This document shows, piece after piece, positions 1 to 7,227 of a stretch of 64,000 nucleotides of DNA. How positions within the stretch are numbered: the first letter of the stretch is position 1; every line of letters begins with the position of its first letter. The stretch comes from JACQFK01 sp964619955 (GTDB lineage Bacteria; Planctomycetota; MHYJ01; JACPRB01). The DNA is taken from contig CAZUJF010000007.1 in assembly GCA_964619955.1 (NCBI GenBank), positions 1 to 64,000 on the forward strand, given 5' to 3'. The notes below the pieces were generated by a model that saw nothing but the letters and a program-made list of their open reading frames with translations, was not told where the DNA came from and did no database searches. A program made the translations under genes and the position numbers.

Positions 1-1
1 G

Positions 2-1312
2 AAGACCTACCCGCTGCTCGCCGGCATGGGCATCACCGCGGGCGAAGGCATGCCGCACAACCTGGACTCCAAGGTCAAGGAAGCCTGGCTGTGGGACACC
101 TACGGCGAGGGCGTGCGCGACGCCCTGAAGGAGGACCCCAAACGTCAGTTCTCCATGATCCACCGCTTCCACTGGACCGCCCAGGGCGACATCCTCGACG
201 CCTTCAAGGACTACCCCGGGCCCTTCGAGTTCAGCTTCAAGTACTCGGTGGCGCACATGTACTCGATCCCCGACCCGCCCTTCATCCGGCCCCTGCTGGA
301 GAACCTCGCCCCCGGACGCAAGACCTGGCTCACCGTGCGCAACGACGACCTCTACACCTTCCGCTTCGGCGATCCCGTCTACGCCCGCGACTACATCCGG
401 AACCTGCCGCCGGCGGACAAGCTGGCCGGCTTCTACATGGGCCCGGACGGCTACGTGTGGGGGCGCGACTTCCTCGAGCGGAACCCCGCCCCGGGCCCGC
501 GGCCGCTGGTCCTGGAAAAGCAGTGGTACTCGTTCATGCTCTGGGGCTGCCTGGCCTACGACCCCTCGCTGACGGACGCGCACTTCGAGCGCGCCCTCGC
601 CGCCCGCCATCCCGGAGCCCCGTCCTCCCCCCTCTTCCTCGCCCTGCAGGGCGCCTCCCAGGTCATGCCCCTCACCACGCGCTTCTTCTGGAGGGACATC
701 GACCTCAAGTGGTACCCCGAGGCCTGCTGGAGCCATCCCCGGAGCGGCAGCGCCGGCTTCTACACCGTGAAGCACTTCATGGAAGGCAGCTCCATGCCGG
801 GCTCCCGCGTGCTGAACATCCGCGACTGGCGCCGGAACCTCATCGCCCGCCGGCCGATGACCGAGACCACCCCGCTCCAGATCGCCGACGCCCTCGAGAG
901 GGCGGCCACGGGGACGTTCGCCTCCCTCGAGCCGCTCCGCACCGCGTCCAAGGAGGACGTCGAGCTCGCCAAGACCGTGGTCGACTGCGAGGCCCTGGCC
1001 TGGCTGGGCCGCTACTACGCCTCGAAGATCCGCGGCGCCTGCGCCCTGGCCCTCTTCGACGCCACCCGCGACCCCTCCGAACAGGAGGCCGCCCGGCGCC
1101 ACCTCGGCGACGCCCTCGCCCATTGGAAGAGCTACGCCGCCGTCCGCGACGCCCAGTACGTCCCCGCCCTCTACAACCGGGTCGGTTACGTGGACGTCAC
1201 CGCGCTGACCGCGAAGGCGGCCGCCGATCTCGACATCGCCCGCGACTGGAAGCCCGGCACCCTCAAGGACGACGGCAAGGGCTCCGGAACCGAGAAGGGG
1301 TTCCGCAAGTGA
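2..1312 (+). CDS. Alpha-glucuronidase-like glycoside hydrolase (5' partial)
   Basis: The reading frame is open from base 2, so the gene starts before the window and only about 436 C-terminal residues are visible. The text (GITAGEGM, SVAHMYS, TVRNDDLYTFRFGDP, GFYMGPDGYVWGRDF) matches, from memory, a TIM-barrel family of large secreted carbohydrate-active proteins related to GH67/GH115-type alpha-glucuronidases in Bacteroidetes and PVC bacteria. The family is usually annotated only as hypothetical. The C-terminal 120 residues look helical. The TGA stop overlaps the GTG start of the next gene (GTGA), so the two are probably translationally coupled. The exact substrate cannot be read from the sequence. 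Confidence 0.6.
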   Translation, partial: KTYPLLAGMGITAGEGMPHNLDSKVKEAWLWDTYGEGVRDALKEDPKRQFSMIHRFHWTAQGDILDAFKDYPGPFEFSFKYSVAHMYSIPDPPFIRPLLENLAPGRKTWLTVRNDDLYTFRFGDPVYARDYIRNLPPADKLAGFYMGPDGYVWGRDFLERNPAPGPRPLVLEKQWYSFMLWGCLAYDPSLTDAHFERALAARHPGAPSSPLFLALQGASQVMPLTTRFFWRDIDLKWYPEACWSHPRSGSAGFYTVKHFMEGSSMPGSRVLNIRDWRRNLIARRPMTETTPLQIADALERAATGTFASLEPLRTASKEDVELAKTVVDCEALAWLGRYYASKIRGACALALFDATRDPSEQEAARRHLGDALAHWKSYAAVRDAQYVPALYNRVGYVDVTALTAKAAADLDIARDWKPGTLKDDGKGSGTEKGFRK

Positions 1313-3306
1313 GGCGCCGGAGCCTCGGCCTGTCCGCCGTCCTGGTCCTCCTCGGGGCGCCCGCTCCGGCCGCCGACGCGCAGTCCGGCGAGGGCTGGGT
1401 CACCGTCGCCCCGCGCGAGTTCAAGGGCGCGATCAACAACCCGCTCAAGGGCTTCCGCGACTACAAGAAGGACGGCTACGGTCTCGTGGTGCGGAAGTAC
1501 ATCCGGTGGCGGGACATCGAGGCCGGCGCGGACGACGGCGTGGACCGCATCATCGCCCACACCCGGAAGATCACCGAGATCAAGGGCCGGCGCTTCGAGG
1601 ACCTGAACGTCAAGCTCGTGCCCCGGATCTACCTGGACTGGGACGGCCGCGTCGGAACGCCGGGGAAGCCCGGGCAGCACTGGCCCGCCGACCTGCACGC
1701 CTTCGATTACGACAGCCCGGCCTTCCAGGAGAGGCTGCGGCGGCTGGTGGAGAAGCTGGGCCAGGCCTGGGACGAGGACCCGCGGATCTTCGCGGTGCAG
1801 ATGGGCCTCATCGGGCACTTCGGCGAGCACCACCATCCCGCGCCGACGGCGGCGCAGCGCCGCCTGCTCGCCGACGCCTTCCGGAAGGCGTTCAAGCACA
1901 AGCCGGTCCTCGTCCGGCACCACGACCCCGAGTTCGTGGAGGCGGGCTTCGGCATCTACTACGACACGTTCGGCTACGCGGATCGCGAACCGCCGAAGGG
2001 GCCGAAGGACCAGTTCCCGTGGCAGGCCGCGAACGCCCACCCCGACCTCTGGAAGCGCGCCCCCGTCGAAGGAGAGGTGGAATACAACTGGCAGAAGGAG
2101 AAGGCGGCCGCGAAGCCGGCGGAGACGTTCGGGCGCACGCCCGACGAGACGATGAAGGTGCCGGCGTACCGCCGCCACATGATCGACAAGATCCGCCGCT
2201 ACCACGCCAGCTACCTCGGCTGGATCGACAATTACACCGCGTCCGACCGCGAGGCGCTCGAGGGCGCGGCCGGGCTCCAGCAGGCCTTCGGCTACCGCTT
2301 CGTGCTCGAATCCGCCGCCTATCCGTCCGCGGCGCAGCCGGGCCGGGAGCTGGCGGTGAAGCTGAGCGTGCGGAACACGGGCAGCGCCCCCTTCTACCTC
2401 GACTGGCCCGTGGCCGTCGCGCTGCTCGATCCCGCGACGAGGAAGCCCGCCTGGTCGGCCCCCCTGGCCGGCGTGGACCTCCGCCGCTGGCTGCCCGGGG
2501 AGGACTGGGACGGCGAGGCCTTCGCCTACCGCCGCCCCGCCGTCCCCGTCCACGAGGAGGGCCGCGCCGCGCTGCCGCCGGATCTCAAGCCGGGCCGCTA
2601 CCTCCTGGCCCTGGCCATCCTCGACCGCCAGGGGGGGATGCTGCCCAGCGTGCGCTTCGCGATCGAGAACTACGCGCGCGGCGGCTGGCACCCGCTGGGC
2701 TGGATCGGCGTCGGCGCGGCGCCGGGGGAGACGGCCCTGGGTCCGATGGCCTTCGACTCGCCCGCCTTCGACGACAGCCTTCACTACCGGGTGCCGGAGA
2801 AGCTGCTGGCGGTCCAGGCGCCCCCCGCGCCCGAGGTGAACGCGGTGACGCCGTGGGTTCCCGATCCCGCGAAGGAGCTCATCAATCCCTGGCGCTACTG
2901 GACGCTCGAGGGGGGCGGCAAGGGCCTGGAGAAGGAGATCCTTGCCGACGGCCCCTCGGAAGACCCCGCCGGCCGCCGCGTCATCCGGGTCAGCGGCGCT
3001 TTCGGCCCGAACGCCACCCTCAGCTACACGCCGGGCGCCGGCGTGAAGCTCGACCCCGGCCGTTACCGCTTCGCCTGCCGCGTGCGCGGGACGGCGGGCC
3101 AGTCCGTCGAGCTGGAGCTCGCCGACGGCTGGCGCCGGGTCTCCACGGAAGCCCGGATCCCGCTCGACCTGGAGTGGCGGGAGCACGGCGTCGAGTTCAC
3201 GATCAAGTCCCGCTTCCAGGAGGAGACCACCCTGCGCTTGCGCCTGCCGCGCGAGGGGCAGGGCCACGTCGATCTCGCCGACCCCCGGCTCAAGGCCGTG
3301 GAGTAG
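1309..3306 (+). CDS. Secreted DUF4832-type glycoside hydrolase-like protein
   Basis: The start is taken as GTG 1309, overlapping the previous stop by 4 bp, because it opens a clean signal peptide (MRRRSLGLSAVLVLLGAP, cleavage near ADA-QS). The mature protein (about 640 aa) begins with NPLKGFRDY and continues as a TIM barrel with IFAVQMGLIGHFGEHH, typical of the beta-galactosidase-like domain that precedes DUF4832. Residues from about 330 to 470 (FVLESAAYPSAAQPG onward) fit the DUF4832 beta-sandwich. The last 120 residues form another beta-rich, carbohydrate-binding-like module. It is probably an extracytoplasmic carbohydrate-active protein acting with its upstream partner. Confidence 0.65.
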   Translation: MRRRSLGLSAVLVLLGAPAPAADAQSGEGWVTVAPREFKGAINNPLKGFRDYKKDGYGLVVRKYIRWRDIEAGADDGVDRIIAHTRKITEIKGRRFEDLNVKLVPRIYLDWDGRVGTPGKPGQHWPADLHAFDYDSPAFQERLRRLVEKLGQAWDEDPRIFAVQMGLIGHFGEHHHPAPTAAQRRLLADAFRKAFKHKPVLVRHHDPEFVEAGFGIYYDTFGYADREPPKGPKDQFPWQAANAHPDLWKRAPVEGEVEYNWQKEKAAAKPAETFGRTPDETMKVPAYRRHMIDKIRRYHASYLGWIDNYTASDREALEGAAGLQQAFGYRFVLESAAYPSAAQPGRELAVKLSVRNTGSAPFYLDWPVAVALLDPATRKPAWSAPLAGVDLRRWLPGEDWDGEAFAYRRPAVPVHEEGRAALPPDLKPGRYLLALAILDRQGGMLPSVRFAIENYARGGWHPLGWIGVGAAPGETALGPMAFDSPAFDDSLHYRVPEKLLAVQAPPAPEVNAVTPWVPDPAKELINPWRYWTLEGGGKGLEKEILADGPSEDPAGRRVIRVSGAFGPNATLSYTPGAGVKLDPGRYRFACRVRGTAGQSVELELADGWRRVSTEARIPLDLEWREHGVEFTIKSRFQEETTLRLRLPREGQGHVDLADPRLKAVE

Positions 3307-3373
3307 GGCGCGCGCGCCGCCGCAAGAGCGACGAACTCGGGATCGGCCTGGAACACTACGCCCGCGGGGTTTT

Positions 3374-3447
3374 GGGTGGGGTTCTCCTGCTTCAACCCTC
3401 CCGCTCTCGTGATACCATTGAACCGGTTGATATGCCTTACGCCCCCC
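3374..3447 (+). repeat. Dispersed intergenic repeat, copy A
   Basis: This copy contains GGGTGGGGTTCTCC, a pyrimidine-rich stretch, then TTGAACCGGTT (core AACCGGTT at 3421-3428) and CCTTACGCCCCCC. The same ordered blocks recur near 5347, 7148, 23331 and 29014, always in this orientation. It lies between a plus-strand gene ending 3306 and the CotH gene at 3565. Confidence 0.75.
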
Positions 3448-3564
3448 GCAAGGAGAACCGCGACTACCCGAATGCGACGATCGCGCTCTTCTTCCGCAGG
3501 CATCTGGCGGAGTGATCCGGAACACCTGACTTGGATGGGGAGCCTGAGCGGCAGACCTGAAATC

Positions 3565-5181
3565 ATGATCATGACGATGAGACCCTTCAGCGCCGCCGCG
3601 ACGCTGATCGCCCTCCTGGCCGCCGCCGGGACGGTCCTGGGCCAGGCCAAGCCGGGGACGGCTCCGCCGCCCAAGACGGCCGATCCCAGCGACGAGTTCT
3701 TCTCCAAGGGAGTGATCCCCCAGCTGCGCATCAAACTCAGCCCGGAGGCGGAGAAGAGCCTGCGCGCCGATCCCCGCAAGTTCGTCCCCTGCGAGGTCGT
3801 CGAAGACGGGACGACCACCTACGAAGGCGCCCGCGTCAAGCTGAAGGGCGCCGCCGGGAGCTTCCGACCCTACGACGACCTGCCGGCCCTGACGATCAAG
3901 ATCGGCAAGGGAAAACCCGAATTCCACGGTCTGGAGAAGTTCCATCTGAACAATTCGGTCCAGGACGACTCGTACATGTCCGAGCTGTTCTGCGCCCAAC
4001 TCTGCCGCGAGGCCGGCCTGCCCGCGGCGCGGGCGACCCACGCGCGGGTCTGGGTGAACGACCGGCATCTCGGCTTCTACGGATTGAAGGAGGGCTTCGA
4101 CGAGGAGTTCCTCGGGAGGAATTTCCCCGCCACGAAAGGAAAGGGCAACCTCTACGACGGCGGCTTCCTTCAGGACATCGACATAGGCCTGGAGCGCGAC
4201 GAAGGCGAAGGCCCGGACGACAAGGCCGACCTGAAAGCCCTGCTTGAGGCGACCCGCGAGCAGGACGCGGCCCGGCGCTGGGCGCTGTTGGCGGAGCGCC
4301 TCGACATCGACGCCTTCCTGAACTTCATGGCCCTGGAGCTGATGATGGGCCACTGGGACGGGTACGTGCGGAACAAGAACAACTACCGGATCTTCTTTCG
4401 CGGCGACACGAAGAAGGCCGTCTTCCTGCCCCACGGCATGGACCAGATGTTCGGCGACCCGAATTTCCCCGTCTTCGAGCTGCCGGGGACGATCGTCTCC
4501 TCCGCCGTGCTCCAGAATCCCGAGTGGGCCGCGAAGTACCGCAAGCGGGTGAAGGAGATCCTGCCGCTGTTCGCGCCCGAACGCCTGCACGCCAGGGTCG
4601 AGACGGCCGCCCAGCGGGTCCGCGCCGCGCTGCTGGCGATCGACGCCAACCGGGCCCGGCATGTCGAGGGCCGGATCCAGGAGTTCAAGGGCCGGCTGAA
4701 CGACCGGCAGAGAAATATCCGCGCGCAGATGCCGCCGGAACCGATCGCCTTCGGCAAGCAGAACTGGGTCCTGATCGCCGACTGGGAGCCGGCCCCCGAA
4801 GGAGACGCGAAGCTTGAGAAGAGGGAGGTCTCGGGCCGCCCGCTGTTCACCATCGAGACCGGCGCCAGCAGGACCTGCACCGCCTCCTTCCGCACCAAAG
4901 TCCGGCTGCCGAAAGGTCTGTACAAGCTGGAAGCGAAGGTGAGGACGGTGAACGTCAAGGGCATCAGCGACGGCAAAGGCGCCGGCGCGGGCCTCCGCCT
5001 GGGCGGCGCCGACCGGCAGAACACGAACGCGCTGGCCGGCACCAGCGAGTGGCGGATGTTGACCTACCCCTTCCAGGTGACCGAGGACGCGAGCGACGTG
5101 GAGCTGGTCGCCGAGCTCCGCGCCGTCGCGGGCGGCGCGGCGTTCGACGCCACCTCGATGAAGCTGGTCAAGGTGAAGTAG
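3565..5181 (+). CDS. Secreted CotH-family protein kinase-like protein
   Basis: ATG 3565 is chosen (ATGs also at 3571 and 3577) because the signal peptide follows directly (TMRPFSAAATLIALLAAA, cleavage near VLG-QA). About 538 aa. Residues 40-370 fit the CotH fold: GVIPQLRIKLSPEA at the start, VKLKGAAGSFRP, FHLNNSVQDDSYMSE, GFYGLKEGFDEEFL, NNYRIFF and FLPHGMDQMFG, the last carrying the metal-binding Asp region of this atypical kinase family. The final 130 residues are a beta-rich carbohydrate-binding-like module (WVLIADWEP...). CotH proteins phosphorylate secreted or surface proteins; in PVC bacteria they are often linked to carbohydrate or cellulose-associated surface proteins. The substrate here is unknown. 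No Shine-Dalgarno is apparent. Confidence 0.85.
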   Translation: MIMTMRPFSAAATLIALLAAAGTVLGQAKPGTAPPPKTADPSDEFFSKGVIPQLRIKLSPEAEKSLRADPRKFVPCEVVEDGTTTYEGARVKLKGAAGSFRPYDDLPALTIKIGKGKPEFHGLEKFHLNNSVQDDSYMSELFCAQLCREAGLPAARATHARVWVNDRHLGFYGLKEGFDEEFLGRNFPATKGKGNLYDGGFLQDIDIGLERDEGEGPDDKADLKALLEATREQDAARRWALLAERLDIDAFLNFMALELMMGHWDGYVRNKNNYRIFFRGDTKKAVFLPHGMDQMFGDPNFPVFELPGTIVSSAVLQNPEWAAKYRKRVKEILPLFAPERLHARVETAAQRVRAALLAIDANRARHVEGRIQEFKGRLNDRQRNIRAQMPPEPIAFGKQNWVLIADWEPAPEGDAKLEKREVSGRPLFTIETGASRTCTASFRTKVRLPKGLYKLEAKVRTVNVKGISDGKGAGAGLRLGGADRQNTNALAGTSEWRMLTYPFQVTEDASDVELVAELRAVAGGAAFDATSMKLVKVK

Positions 5182-5274
5182 AGGCCTCTCCCGGAGTTGC
5201 GTTCCCCCCGTTCCAGACCGGATAACCCAAGCTCGCCTGCTGATCGCCCCTTCCTCGAACATCTCCGCTGGATT

Positions 5275-5420
5275 CCACCCCATCGGCCCCCGAGGTCCTC
5301 GTCCCGCCGAAGCTCCCGCAGGAGCGAAGGCGGATGCCGGGGGGCGGGGTGGGGTTCTCCGGCCTCCCCTCCTCTTCTCGAGTCATCCTTGAACCGGTTT
5401 ATTTGTCTTACGCCCCCCAC
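5275..5420 (+). repeat. Long intergenic direct repeat, left copy (B)
   Basis: About 140 bp are nearly identical to 7081-7219 on the other side of the Fic gene. Inside is the hairpin 5304-5333 (CCGCC-GAA-GCTCC-CGCA-GGAGC-GAA-GGCGG), then GGGTGGGGTTCTCCGGCCTC, a CT-rich run, the core AACCGGTT (5392-5399) and GTCTTACGCCCCCC. Confidence 0.9.
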
Positions 5421-5608
5421 CCCGTCGCAGGTCGCTTTCCTCCGACAAGGCCGAGAATGCCTCCGAGATGGAGGCTGTCCTGCATCTCGCGAAACAGTTC
5501 CGTTACCGGTAAATGCGATCCCGCTGCGTTTTTACGGTCGCCGACCGGTTTGATGGCAAGGGTCGCATCCCGACCGGCGGGTTAGCCTGGTAAGCTCCGC
5601 TGAATAGC

Positions 5609-5652
5609 TTGCGAGGGCAGTGGCGCTTGTTTATAGTTAGATACTTAAGTAT
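5609..5652 (+). promoter_or_regulatory. Predicted fic promoter with palindromic operator
   Basis: A -35-like TTGCGA (5609-5614), 17 bp, and a -10-like TATAGT (5632-5637) predict a start near 5644. That position falls inside the perfect 12-bp palindrome ATACTTAAGTAT (5641-5652), placed as a repressor site. The Fic protein carries a C-terminal winged helix, so autoregulation is plausible but inferred. Confidence 0.55.
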
Positions 5653-5702
5653 TAATAACAAAATGCGCTATTCATAGTTTGGAACCTTCGGGGGCCTTCG
5701 GC

Positions 5703-6857
5703 ATGAAACGGGGCGAGACCGGCACCTACGACGTGACGGCGGTCGGCGGGGAGCAGGTGCGCGCCTTCGTTCCGAACCCGCTCCCACCGGTTCCGCCGCT
5801 GGCGATGGACGGGAACCTACAACCGCTCCTCGAAGCGGCGCTGCTGGCGCTCGGCCGGCTCGATGGCGTGTCGACCTTGCTGCCGGATCGATCGCTGTTT
5901 CTCTACGCGTACGTCCGCAAGGAGGCGGTGCTTTCGTCACGGATCGAGGGAACCCAGTCGTCGATCTCGGACCTCCTGCTCTTCGAACTGGATGAAGCGC
6001 CCGGCGTGCCGCTGGACGACGTGGTCGAGGTGTCCAACTACGTCGGCGCGCTCGATCACGGTCTGACCCGCCTGCGCAAGGGCTTCCCGCTCTCGAACCG
6101 GCTGATCCGCGAGATCCACGGCGTGCTCCTGTCGCGCGGCCGGGGGAGCGGCCAGAATCCGGGGGAGTTTCGTCGCTCGCAGAACTGGATCGGCGGCAGC
6201 CGTCCCGGCAACGCCCGATTCGTCCCCCCGCCACACGCGCGGGTTCCCGACTGCATGGCCGGGCTTGAGCGTTTCCTGCACGCCCGGAACGACGGGGTGC
6301 CCCTCCTGATCCGAGCCGGCCTTGCTCACGTGCAGTTCGAAACGATCCATCCCTTTCTCGACGGCAACGGCCGCGTCGGAAGGCTGCTGATCACGTTCCT
6401 GCTCTGCCACGCCGGTGTCCTGCGCGAGCCACTGCTGTACCTCAGCCTCTATTTCAAGCAGCACCGCCCGACGTACTACGAGCTCCTGGACCGGGTGCGC
6501 CGCGACGGCGACTGGGAAGCGTGGCTGGTCTTTTTCCTGGAAGGCGTGAAGCAGGTTGCGGAAGGGGCGGTGTCCACCGCGGAGCGCCTGGAGGCGCTGT
6601 TCAGGACGGACCGGTCGCGGATTGAGGCGGCAGGGCGCCGGGCGGGATCCGCCTTGCGCGTCCATGAGGCCCTGAAGGCTCGGCCGATCCAGTCCCTGTC
6701 CACGATCTGCGACGCGACCGGCCTTTCATTCCCCGCGGTCGGATCGGCGATGAAGTTGCTGGGCGGATTTGGGGTCGTGCGCGAGCTGACCGGCAAGCGC
6801 CGCAACCGCTTGTTCGTGTACCACGGTTACCTGGCGATCTTGAACGAAGGGACGTAG
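5703..6857 (+). CDS. fic: Fic-domain protein AMPylase-like, class II, with C-terminal winged helix
   Basis: Start taken as ATG 5703 because relatives begin MKRG-x-TG; an in-frame TTG at 5679 would add 8 residues. 384 aa. The N-terminal helical region carries S78-S-R-I-E82-G83, the (S/T)xxxE(G/N) inhibitory motif, placed before the Fic core as in class II enzymes. The active-site loop HPFLDGNGRVGR (His about 216) is complete, so the protein should transfer AMP or a related group to a hydroxyl side chain. The C-terminal 90 residues (SLSTICDATGLSFPAVGSAM) look like a winged helix, suggesting DNA binding. It stands alone between two long direct repeats and has milder GC than its neighbours, which suggests acquisition as a cassette. 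Target unknown. Confidence 0.9.
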   Translation: MKRGETGTYDVTAVGGEQVRAFVPNPLPPVPPLAMDGNLQPLLEAALLALGRLDGVSTLLPDRSLFLYAYVRKEAVLSSRIEGTQSSISDLLLFELDEAPGVPLDDVVEVSNYVGALDHGLTRLRKGFPLSNRLIREIHGVLLSRGRGSGQNPGEFRRSQNWIGGSRPGNARFVPPPHARVPDCMAGLERFLHARNDGVPLLIRAGLAHVQFETIHPFLDGNGRVGRLLITFLLCHAGVLREPLLYLSLYFKQHRPTYYELLDRVRRDGDWEAWLVFFLEGVKQVAEGAVSTAERLEALFRTDRSRIEAAGRRAGSALRVHEALKARPIQSLSTICDATGLSFPAVGSAMKLLGGFGVVRELTGKRRNRLFVYHGYLAILNEGT

Positions 6858-6956
6858 CCGGTATCACGATTTTGGACCAGGCTGCCTGGACCCTTGGGCT
6901 GAGGGCGTCAGGGTTCTGAGCAGGAGGACTAAAGTAATTCCGAACCGGTCCGACTG

Positions 6957-7028
6957 CTTACCCCGAGCGAGCGAAGCGAGTCGAGGGGGTACACCCCTTC
7001 GACTCGCCTACGGCTCGCTCAGGGTAAG
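6957..7028. repeat. Large near-perfect palindrome (hairpin 1)
   Basis: The left arm begins CTTACCCCGAGCGAGCGAAG and the right arm ends GGCTCGCTCAGGGTAAG. The arms pair over about 28 nt with one small bulge around a GGGGGTACACCCC centre. It sits just after the Fic gene. The arm text resembles palindromic REP/MITE-like elements found dispersed in many bacterial genomes (recollection). It could also act as a terminator, although no T-run follows. Confidence 0.8.
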
Positions 7029-7074
7029 TAGTGGCGCAAGAACCTGTATTCGGAAAAACTTAAGCGCCACTACT
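7027..7074. repeat. Inverted repeat (hairpin 2) next to repeat C
   Basis: AGTAGTGGCGC (7027-7037) pairs perfectly with GCGCCACTACT (7064-7074) across a 26-nt, less GC-rich loop. Its inner part, AAGCGCCACT (7062-7071), is the inverse of AGTGGCGCTT at 5620-5629 upstream of the Fic gene, so a 10-bp inverted pair brackets that gene. Confidence 0.75.
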
Positions 7075-7080
7075 GGGATG

Positions 7081-7219
7081 CCACCCCATCGGGCCCCGCG
7101 GTCCTCGTCCCGCCGAAGCTCCCGCAGGAGCGAAGGCGGATGCCTGGGGGTGGGGTTCTCCGGCCTCCCCTCCTCTTCTCGGGTTACCCTTGAACCGGTT
7201 CATGTCCTACGCCCCTCAC
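7081..7219 (+). repeat. Long intergenic direct repeat, right copy (C)
   Basis: Near-identical to 5275-5420. It has the same hairpin (7110-7139), the same GGTGGGGTTCTCCGGCCTCC block, core AACCGGTT at 7193-7200 and GTCCTACGCCCC. CCCCATCGGGCCCCGCG (7084-7100) also occurs exactly at 27721-27737. Confidence 0.9.
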
Positions 7220-7227
7220 GGAACTCC

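Larger units (their letters stand above)
5182..5702. other. Intergenic region rich in repeats and palindromes
   Basis: This 521-base stretch holds no convincing gene. It contains repeat copy B (5275-5420), the 10-bp palindrome TTACCGGTAA at 5503-5512, the hairpin CGGTCG-C-CGACCG at 5535-5547, and the promoter and operator-like palindrome of the Fic gene at 5609-5652. The last 100 bases are clearly more AT-rich than the surrounding DNA. Confidence 0.8.
6858..7227. other. Intergenic region with large hairpins and repeat C
   Basis: This 370-base region has no supported gene. It contains a degenerate motif copy (GAACCGGT ... CTTACCCC, about 6941-6964), a ~72 nt inverted repeat at 6957-7028, a second inverted repeat at 7027-7074, and the long repeat copy C at 7081-7219. 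Confidence 0.85.

Noticed and set aside
1186..5283. A 1365-codon open frame on the minus strand, antisense to the DUF4832 and CotH genes
   Set aside because: In DNA this GC-rich, antisense frames stay open because stops are rare. Its translation is Arg/Gly/Pro/Val-rich without motifs, while the plus strand encodes recognisable domains and signal peptides.
5388..5418. TTGAAC in the dispersed repeat as a -35 promoter element
   Set aside because: No -10-like hexamer lies at 16-18 bp in the copies, and the conserved block continues as GTCTTACGCCCC. It may still be transcribed, but a sigma-70 promoter reading is not supported.
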